Part shown: in pieces, positions 8,272 through 16,000 of the stretch | Numbering within the stretch: the stretch's first letter is position 1 | Layout: each line of letters opens with the position of its first letter | Source: Methanocatella intestini | Lineage (GTDB): Archaea > Methanobacteriota > Methanobacteria > Methanobacteriales > Methanobacteriaceae | NCBI RefSeq assembly: GCF_002252585.1 | Contig: NZ_NQLD01000008.1 | DNA: 64,000 nucleotides | Direction: 5' to 3' (one strand) | Translations under genes and position numbers: made by a program | Notes under the pieces: generated by a model | The model's input: only the letters and a program-made list of their open reading frames with translations | Databases searched by the model: none | Told to the model about the DNA's origin: nothing

Positions 8272-8844
8272 TTATTTATTTTTAAGAGTTCTCTCTAAAA
8301 TATATTCTGCTCTGTTTTTAAGATTATCATATAACCTTATTTGATTCATAAGTTCTGAAATAGCTTCTGTTTGACCATTATCAATTCTTTTTTCAATATC
8401 CAATAATTTAGACCATTCATCACCAGAAGGTAATTGGGGCGTATTTAACATATCTTCACTGAAGTTTACATTAAACGTGTTCTTATTAATGGTAATATGA
8501 ATATTAACTTCATGGTCCAAATCATAATATTTACGAGGTCTACCTCTAACAATCTTTTTATAAGAAGAACTTAATATTCCAACGTTTTCCATAGCCCGCA
8601 AGTGTTCTATGATTGCTTTTTGACCAATGTTAAGTTCATTTGAAATTTCACTTACAAACATTGGTTCTTCCCTTAAGAGATTTATAATCTCTCTTCTTGT
8701 TTTACAGCCCATTACATCAAGTATATCCTCTTTATCAATTCCACATTCAGAATTTCCATAATTACCATTGATTTCAATTATAGAAACTGAATTGGTGTGA
8801 GGATTAGCTTTTTTATTTTCTTCAATTTCGTTTGTATCTTTCAT
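8272..8844 (-). CDS. Winged-helix (ArsR-like) heat-shock regulator, HSR1-like
   Basis: Residues about 38-110 form a winged-helix domain: ILDVMGCKTRREIINLLREEP, then FVSEISNELNIGQKAIIEHLRAMENVGIL (recognition helix) and the wing KKIVRGRPRKYYDL. The C-terminal 80 residues are probably for dimerisation. It is divergent from grpE-dnaK, and two copies of TAAC-N5-GTTA lie just upstream. As I recall, HSR1 of Archaeoglobus fulgidus binds CTAAC-N5-GTTAG upstream of heat-shock genes, so I infer an HSR1-like repressor that controls itself and perhaps the chaperone operon. A TATA box (TTATATAAA, centre near 8870) lies 26 bases before the ATG without a Shine-Dalgarno, so the mRNA is probably leaderless. 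Function is inferred, not shown. Confidence 0.75.
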   Translation of the reverse strand: MKDTNEIEENKKANPHTNSVSIIEINGNYGNSECGIDKEDILDVMGCKTRREIINLLREEPMFVSEISNELNIGQKAIIEHLRAMENVGILSSSYKKIVRGRPRKYYDLDHEVNIHITINKNTFNVNFSEDMLNTPQLPSGDEWSKLLDIEKRIDNGQTEAISELMNQIRLYDNLKNRAEYILERTLKNK

Positions 8845-8871
8845 AAATATAGATTATACCGAAACCTTTAT

Positions 8872-8922
8872 ATAACTTTTTGTTACTATAATAACATACG
8901 AGAAAGATAACTTTTTGTTACT
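8872..8922. promoter_or_regulatory. Tandem TAAC-N5-GTTA operator
   Basis: The 16-base string ataactttttgttact occurs twice, at 8872-8887 and 8907-8922, exactly 35 bases apart. Each copy contains the palindrome TAAC-TTTTT-GTTA. The first copy touches the TATA box of the regulator gene (near 8866-8874), an ideal place for repression. The 35-base period puts the two sites slightly more than three helical turns apart. A partial third half-site (GTTAC...TAAC at 8883-8894) lies between them. Confidence 0.65.
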
Positions 8923-8938
8923 TTAATATTTGGTGCAA

Positions 8939-9062
8939 AAAACTCTTATTAATAACCCTTGTTTTTTGAACCATTTTCCTATATGTCCATAAATTCCAAA
9001 ATATGCCAATATTAAGTATCAAAAATAAAAATTCTCTACACAAGGGTTATTTAAAGAGTTTT
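8939..9062. repeat. Long inverted repeat bracketing the grpE promoter
   Basis: The left arm 8939-8962 and the right arm 9040-9062 are near-perfect reverse complements. AAAACTCTT and ATAACCCTTGT are shared exactly, with a small difference between them; the spacer is 77 bases. The right arm contains the probable grpE TATA element (TTATTTAAAG, about 30 bases before the ATG). The left arm carries a mirror-image TATA-like element pointing to the regulator gene. It could be a pair of operator/promoter modules or a cruciform/hairpin. Confidence 0.6.
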
Positions 9063-9084
9063 AAAAATTTGAAAAGGTGACTGA

Positions 9085-9642
9085 ATGGCTAATGACAACA
9101 ATGAAGACCAAAAAGAAGAAGAAACTAAAACTCTTCAGGAAAAATATGATGAAGTTCTTGAAGAATTAGATTCTAAAAATAAAGAGTTAGCTAAAATAAA
9201 TGAAGACCTTGAAAAACAGAAAGAAGAAACTCAGGAGTATATTTCACTATCTCAAAGACTTCAGGCTGATTTCGAAAACTTCAAAAAAATCAATGAGAAA
9301 AAAAGTAAAGATATCATCAAATTTGCCAATGAACCACTTATCAAAAATATCTTAGACAGTTATGAAGATTTAGGAAGAGCACTTGAAAATTCTAAAACTG
9401 AAAAAGAATTGAGAGACGGTGTTGAATTAATATATTCTAAAATTAAAGATGTTTTAACTAAAGAAGGTTTAGAAGAAATCCCTGCAAAAGGGGAAAAATT
9501 CGATCCATTTAAACATGAAGCACTTATGGTTGCAAATGATGAAAATGTGGAAAATGGATATATTATTGATGAACTGATGAAAGGATATACCTTAAAAGGT
9601 AAAGTTATCAAATACTCTAAAGTTAGAGTCTGTAAAAAATAA
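9085..9642 (+). CDS. grpE: Nucleotide exchange factor GrpE
   Basis: GrpE releases ADP from DnaK. The N-terminal 70 residues are a long charged coiled coil (Lys/Glu heptads from about 10-65). The four-helix and beta domain follows, with YISLSQRLQADFENFKK near 52, the LGRALENSKTEKELRDGVELIY stretch near 93, and the signature FDPFKHEALM...GYIIDELMKGYTLKGKVIKYSKVRVCK at the end. 185 residues is normal. AAAGGTGACT precedes the ATG. It is first in a grpE-dnaK-dnaJ series on the plus strand and probably starts at the TATA element inside the inverted repeat. Confidence 0.95.
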   Translation: MANDNNEDQKEEETKTLQEKYDEVLEELDSKNKELAKINEDLEKQKEETQEYISLSQRLQADFENFKKINEKKSKDIIKFANEPLIKNILDSYEDLGRALENSKTEKELRDGVELIYSKIKDVLTKEGLEEIPAKGEKFDPFKHEALMVANDENVENGYIIDELMKGYTLKGKVIKYSKVRVCKK

Positions 9643-9687
9643 TGTTTATTAAATTATTATACAATCAAAAAATAAAGGTGATTAATT

Positions 9688-11568
9688 ATGTCTGATACTA
9701 AAAAAGAAAAAATTATAGGTATTGATTTAGGAACAAGTAACTCTGCAGCATCTGTACTTGTTGGAGGTAAACCAACTGTAGTACCATCTGCAGAAGGTGC
9801 AAGCCAATACGGTAAAGCATTCCCAAGTTATGTTGCATTTACTGATGACGGTCAAATGTTAGTAGGAGAACCTGCTAGAAGACAAGCTGTAACCAACCCG
9901 GAAAACACTATCAGTGCAATCAAAAGAAGTATGGGAACTGATTACAAAGTTACAATCCACGGCAAACAATATTCACCACAAGAAATCTCTGCATTCATCT
10001 TGCAAAAAATTAAAAAAGATGCAGAATCTTTCTTAGATGAAAAAGTTGAAAAAGCTGTTATTACCGTACCTGCTTACTTTGACGACAACCAAAGGACTGC
10101 AACAAAAGATGCTGGAACTATTGCAGGATTAGATGTTGTAAGACTTGTAAATGAACCTACCGCTGCAAGTTTAGCTTATGGTATCGATAAACAGGAAGAT
10201 GATGATGTAAATATCATGGTATACGATTTAGGTGGAGGTACCTTAGATGTAACCATCATGGAATTCGGTGGAGGAATATTTGAAGTAAAATCCACTAGTG
10301 GGGACACCCAGTTAGGTGGTACCGATATGGATAATGTTCTTTTAAAATACTTATCTGATGAATTCGAAAAAGAAAACGGAATTAACCTTATGGATGATGA
10401 TCAAGCTGTACAAAGGTTAAGAGAAGCTGCTGAAAAAGCAAAAATCGAATTATCCACTACATTAACCACTGAAGTAAACTTACCATTTATTACAATGGGT
10501 AAAGACGGATCTCCTAAAAACTTAATCATATCTCTTACAAGAGCTAAATTAGAAGAATTAGTAGATGACATTGTTAAAAAATCAGGAAAACCAATGCAAC
10601 AAGCATTAGATGATGCTAAAATGAGCAAATCAGATATTGATAAAATCATTCTTGTTGGTGGACCTACCAGAATGCCAATTGTACAAAACTATGTAGAAAA
10701 ATTCATCGGCAAATCAATCGAACGTGGTATTGACCCTATGGAATGTGTATCAATGGGAGCAGCTATCCAAGGAGGAGTATTAGCTGGAGAAATTAAAGAC
10801 TTAGTTCTTTTAGATGTAACTCCATTATCATTAGGTATTGAAACCTTAGGTGGAGTATCTACTACTTTAATTGAAAGAAACACAACAATTCCTACTAAAA
10901 AAAGTCAAATATTCTCTACAGCTGCAGATAACCAACCATCTGTAGATATTAATGTTCTCCAAGGAGAAAGGAAAATGGCTGCAGACAACACTTCACTTGG
11001 AAGATTCCAACTTGTAGGTATCCCACCTGCACCAAGAGGAGTTCCTCAAATTGAAGTTACCTTTGATATTGATGCAAACGGTATAATCAATGTATCTGCA
11101 AAAGACAAAGGTACAGGTAAAGAACAAGCTATTACAATTACTTCTTCAACCAAATTATCTGACGAAGAAATCGAAGAAAAAATCAAAGAAGCTGAAATGA
11201 ATGCTGAAGCAGATAAACAAAAACAAGAAGAAATTGAAGTTAGAAACAATGCAGATTCCTTAATTTACACATCCGAAAAAGCTTTAGAAGAATTAAAAGA
11301 TAAAGTAAGTGATGATGAAAAAGAAAAAGTGGAAAAACTTGTTGGTGAATTAAGAGATCTTGTAGCTGGCGATGACATTGCTGCTATTAAAGAAAAATCT
11401 GACGAATTATCTGAAGTAGTTCAAGGAATTAGTGCTAAAATCTATCAAGAAGCACAACAACAAGCACAAGCACAACAACAAGCTAATCCAAATGATGGTG
11501 CTCAATCTAATTCCTCAGATGATGATGACGGCACAATCGATGCAGATTACGAAGTAAAAGATGATTAG
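9688..11568 (+). CDS. dnaK: Chaperone DnaK (Hsp70)
   Basis: DnaK binds unfolded peptides in an ATP-controlled cycle with DnaJ and GrpE in the cytoplasm. The nucleotide domain shows GIDLGTSNSAA near residue 11, VYDLGGGTLDVTI near 175 and LVGGPTRMP near 320. The interdomain linker and substrate domain begin LVLLDVTPLSLGIETLGG near 372. The C-terminal lid ends in a Gln/Ala-rich stretch and an acidic EEVD-like tail (DDDDGTIDADYEVKDD). 626 residues is usual for the bacterial-type protein; Hsp70 genes in methanogens are generally regarded as acquired from bacteria. AAAGGTGATT precedes the ATG, 45 bases after grpE. Confidence 0.98.
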   Translation: MSDTKKEKIIGIDLGTSNSAASVLVGGKPTVVPSAEGASQYGKAFPSYVAFTDDGQMLVGEPARRQAVTNPENTISAIKRSMGTDYKVTIHGKQYSPQEISAFILQKIKKDAESFLDEKVEKAVITVPAYFDDNQRTATKDAGTIAGLDVVRLVNEPTAASLAYGIDKQEDDDVNIMVYDLGGGTLDVTIMEFGGGIFEVKSTSGDTQLGGTDMDNVLLKYLSDEFEKENGINLMDDDQAVQRLREAAEKAKIELSTTLTTEVNLPFITMGKDGSPKNLIISLTRAKLEELVDDIVKKSGKPMQQALDDAKMSKSDIDKIILVGGPTRMPIVQNYVEKFIGKSIERGIDPMECVSMGAAIQGGVLAGEIKDLVLLDVTPLSLGIETLGGVSTTLIERNTTIPTKKSQIFSTAADNQPSVDINVLQGERKMAADNTSLGRFQLVGIPPAPRGVPQIEVTFDIDANGIINVSAKDKGTGKEQAITITSSTKLSDEEIEEKIKEAEMNAEADKQKQEEIEVRNNADSLIYTSEKALEELKDKVSDDEKEKVEKLVGELRDLVAGDDIAAIKEKSDELSEVVQGISAKIYQEAQQQAQAQQQANPNDGAQSNSSDDDDGTIDADYEVKDD

Positions 11569-11707
11569 ATTAAATAATAACTGTTTTATTATTTCCAAGT
11601 AGGTTATATAAAAATCAGAATCAAAAAACTAACTGACTATGAAATATAAAACAAATTATTTATTCTATTTTTTATATTTTTTAAGATAATACTTATAAGG
11701 TGACTAA

Positions 11708-12856
11708 ATGGCAGAAAAGCGAGATTATTATGAAGTTCTTGGAGTTGATAAAAATGCTTCAGAAAAGGACATCAAAAAAGCTTATCGTAAACTAGCTATG
11801 AAATACCATCCAGACGTAAGTGAGGAAGAGGGAGCTGAAGAAAAATTCAAAGAAGTAAGTGAAGCTTATGCCGTCTTATCTGATGATGAAAAACGTCAAA
11901 GATATGATCAATTTGGTCATGCTGGTATGGATGGATTTAGTGCAGAAGATTTCTATCAAAATGTAAACTTCGAGGACATATTCCAGGGCTTCGACATAGG
12001 AAACATATTTGATATGTTCGGATTCGGAGGAGGTTCAAACAGAAGGGGCAGACAAGCGGGACCTCAAAGAGGATCAGACATATACACCGAAGTCAAAATA
12101 ACCTTAGAAGAAGCTTTTAATGGTGTAGAAAAAGAAGTTAAAATACGAAGAAGTAAAATCTGTCCAACATGTAACGGAAATAAATCAAAACCTGGTGTTG
12201 AACCAAAAACCTGTCCAACATGTAACGGAACAGGACAGGTAAAACAGGTAAGTAACACAATACTTGGTCAAATGATGAATGTAAGACCTTGTAGAGACTG
12301 TGGCGGTACAGGTAAAATCATTACTGACCCATGTGAAGAATGTCATGGAAAAGGTAATGTTAGGGAAAGTAAAACTATTAAAATTGAAATTCCTGCAGGT
12401 GTTGATGAAGGTGACCGTTTAAGAGTATCTGGCGAAGGTAACTGTGGAGACCAACCTGGATACGAAGGAGATCTTATAGCTAGTGTTCACATTAGCAGAA
12501 ATAAAGAATTCCAACGTGAAGGAGACCACCTTTACTACGAACAGCAAATAAGTTTCCCACAGGCAGCACTGGGAGATGTAATTCAAATCCCAACTATTGA
12601 AGGGAAAACTGTTGAATTTAAAGTAACTCCCGGAACTCAAAGCGGAACTGTATTTAAACTTAAAGATCAAGGAATGACTTCAGTAAGACATAAAGGTAGA
12701 GGAAATCTCTATGTTACTGTAAAAGTTGTTGTTCCTAAAAAATTAAACCACAAACAGAAAAAATTATTAAAAGAATTTGACGAAATAAGTGGAAATGAAA
12801 TCCACCACGTTGAAAAAGGACTTTTTGACAAAGTCAAAGAAGTTATCAATAGTTAG
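11708..12856 (+). CDS. dnaJ: Chaperone DnaJ (Hsp40)
   Basis: DnaJ delivers substrates to DnaK and stimulates its ATPase. The protein has the full type I layout: a J domain (residues 4-70) with HPD in KYHPDVS, a Gly/Phe-rich stretch (about 75-125, FGFGGGSNRRGR), four zinc-binding CxxCxGxG repeats (CPTCNGNK, CPTCNGTG, CRDCGGTG, CEECHGKG, about 150-215), and the C-terminal substrate domains. 382 residues is normal. The gap to dnaK is 139 bases and contains an AT-rich segment with TATA-like strings, so it may have its own promoter. TAAGGTGACTAA precedes the ATG. Confidence 0.97.
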   Translation: MAEKRDYYEVLGVDKNASEKDIKKAYRKLAMKYHPDVSEEEGAEEKFKEVSEAYAVLSDDEKRQRYDQFGHAGMDGFSAEDFYQNVNFEDIFQGFDIGNIFDMFGFGGGSNRRGRQAGPQRGSDIYTEVKITLEEAFNGVEKEVKIRRSKICPTCNGNKSKPGVEPKTCPTCNGTGQVKQVSNTILGQMMNVRPCRDCGGTGKIITDPCEECHGKGNVRESKTIKIEIPAGVDEGDRLRVSGEGNCGDQPGYEGDLIASVHISRNKEFQREGDHLYYEQQISFPQAALGDVIQIPTIEGKTVEFKVTPGTQSGTVFKLKDQGMTSVRHKGRGNLYVTVKVVVPKKLNHKQKKLLKEFDEISGNEIHHVEKGLFDKVKEVINS

Positions 12857-12874
12857 TTAATTAATTTTAACTAA
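12853..12874 (+). terminator. Hairpin overlapping the dnaJ stop
   Basis: TTAGTTAA and TTAACTAA form an 8-bp inverted repeat with a 6-base loop that includes the dnaJ TAG stop. It is followed by CTCTCTTTTTTCC, a pyrimidine/T-rich run of the kind that ends archaeal transcripts. Confidence 0.45.
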
Positions 12875-13063
12875 TTATCACCTCTCTTTTTTCCTACAAA
12901 ATTATTGAATTTGTAATCAATTAAATAATAATTTAAACTACTTTTTTAAAAATTTATAATGATGATTTGATTATAATACTAGCTATTATAAAAAACTATA
13001 TATTTAAATTAAATAATGTATATGTAAAAAAAGAAAAAAAAGTAAGAGAATTATGAATTCTCT

Positions 13064-16000
13064 TTAAGGACTTATTTTTATTGTGTTTCCAGTTTGGAAG
13101 TCATTCCAGTAGGAAGTTATAATGTATTCCCCACTCATTAATCTGATTCCTAAACTTGCAATACCGTCTTTATTAGTAACTTTGTGATAGAAGACACCAT
13201 TTACATTAAATGATACATTTTGGTTAGCTAATGGCTTACCTTGACCATCTAAAGTTAAAGCAGTGAAGTTACTGCCGTCTAAATGTTTCATGGAGAGATC
13301 TTTAGTTACTAAAGTTGGCAATACAGTGACTTTGTTTCCCATATCCAATCCGTCATACATTGTTGTAATAGTGTAGTTTCCTGGTCTTAAAGCTATTCCT
13401 AAGCTTGCAACACCGTTTTTATCAGTGGTTTTAGTGTAGAATACTCCGTTGATGTTAAAGGTTACATTCTTGTTTACTGCTAAAGATCCGTCTTTGTTGT
13501 AGACAGTTGCTTCAAATCTGGAAGCATTTAAGTAGTATTTGGTTAAATCACTTTGAACTATTAAAGATTTAACAGTTATGTTGAATCCTTTTTCTTCACC
13601 AGTTACAGGGTTGTAAGCAGTTAAAATGTAAGATCCAGGTCTTAACATAATACCCAAATCAGCTACACCATCTTTATCAGTCTTTTTGGTGTAGAAAACA
13701 CCATGAATGTTAAATTTAACTTCAGTGTTAGCTAATGCTTTTCCTGTACTGTCAGTGAATTTAGCATAGAATCTGGTAGCGTTCTGATACATTTTAACCA
13801 GATCTTTACTTATAATAGTCGGATTAATAGTTACAGTAATATTCTTACTTATTTTATTATACATATCTGAGCCATTATATGAAACAACAGCCTGATAAAC
13901 ATTAGATACTAAGTTTAATCCCATGGAAGCAGTACCGTTAGCATCAGTTGTTTTAGCATAAGTTTGACCATTAATAGTAAAGTACACAGTAGCATTAGCA
14001 ATAGGATTGCCTAAATAATCAGTTAAAACAGCAACCATTCTGGTACCGTCTTTGTAAATCATCACAATGTCAGAAATGTTTAAATTAACTTTTTTATTAA
14101 TATCTACAGTGAAATTAGTCCTGATTACCTGTTTATCATAATTACTGTCTCCAGGATAAGTAACAGTCACATTATAGTTTCCTGCAGTTAAATCTTTAAT
14201 GGTTAATTTTGCAGATCCATTAACAAGAACTACATTATAAACATTTTTATCTACAGTTACAGTAATGTTTTCTTTAAGATCTTTAGGACCATTAACAGTA
14301 ATTACAACATCTTCACCAGCTACACCCGCATCAATATCTACTTTTAAAGAGTCTTTAGCTTTATTAACAGTTAAAGTAGATGAATTTGTAGTTGGAACAA
14401 TAACTTTTGAGTCATCGACAGAGTAAACTAAAGTGTATTTTCCAGCATTTAATTGTCCAATGACAAAACTAGCTACACCATTTTCATCAGTAACCATGTA
14501 ATAAGTTTTACCATTAACTTTCAAGGTTACATTTATATTAGATAATAAATTGCCTTTAGTATCCCTTAAAGTAGCATTAGCTATTATAACTTCACCATAA
14601 TCAAGAGAAATATCCTTAACATCAATGATTCCTTTTCCTAAAGAAGCACCACCATTATAAGTTACACTCTGACCGTCAACAGTAGCAGAAATAGTATAAT
14701 TACCTTCTTTTGCTTCAAAACCATTAACAACATTATTAGCTATTGTACCATTAGTCATGCTTAAAGTAGCATTTGCTGCAGACATGTTGAAGTTACGTAC
14801 TGGTAAAGAACCATTATAATCAGTAAAATTGGTTCCATTAAATACTTTGAAAGCTAAAACAGCATCCTGCAATAAACCTGTTTTGTTGGTAACATCTAAA
14901 GTTAAAACCAAATAATTATCTGGAGTAGCAATCTCTTTACTTAATTCAGTTATTACACTATTATATCCAGATGAAAGACGTATAACTGCATTGTAATAAG
15001 TTGCATTATTGCTTCCCCACCAATTATTATCTAAATTAAGAGTTATATTAACACCATTAACTTTACCAACTTTTGCATCACCATAAATAACAGAATTTTT
15101 AATTATAATAGCATCATTTATAGTTGAGGAAGTAACCTCCACTAAATATTCAACATTATCAAAAATACATCCGTCAAATATTCTTGTAGAGTTAATTTTT
15201 TCATAAAATATATTTACAGATAGCAAATTGGAAAATGTTGAATTATATACATAAATATCTTTAGGAGTTTGACTTCTACCTCCTCCAACAGTATTCCAAC
15301 TGTTAAATCCGCCAAATACATAAGATCCCATAGTAGTGGATCCATTTCCGTCAACAGTTACATTATTAAAGACTATTTTTTCAGAACTTCCAAAACCAAG
15401 ACAGGTTACAGATCTATCTCCCTGATAGATATTACTTGAATTAACAAGTTCCAAAGGAGTTTTTCCAGTTACTGAAATTTTAGTGTTTTCAAGAGTTATA
15501 TTACCAATTTGACCTACATTAAAAGAAGCAATAACCCTATAATCCATGTTCAAAGAAGAAGCAGATATACTGTCAATAATCTGAGAATTATTCATGTATA
15601 AATTACCCTGATTTGCAATTGTTGAAGCTCTAGTTGCATGATTTGCTACAAAAGTTGTATTATCAATTGTTAAATAACCATCATTGTAAATTGCTCCACC
15701 AGCATATGCATTTTGACGTTTTACTGGGTCTGCATGACCATTATTAAAGAAATATGAATTTTTAATAGTTAGAATACCTGCAGAGTTAATAGCTCCACCA
15801 TAATTACCTTTTCCATTAATAAATTCCACTGTATCAATCATTACATGAACATTTTTCTCAACATATAATGCAGATTGTGTATCTTTTCCAACTCTATTAA
15901 TAGTCATATTCGCTATTTTAAGAGAACCTTTACCTTGTAAAGCTGTGATAAAGTATTTGGCATCAGGATTAAAAATTATTGTTTTGTTTTCTCCATCACC

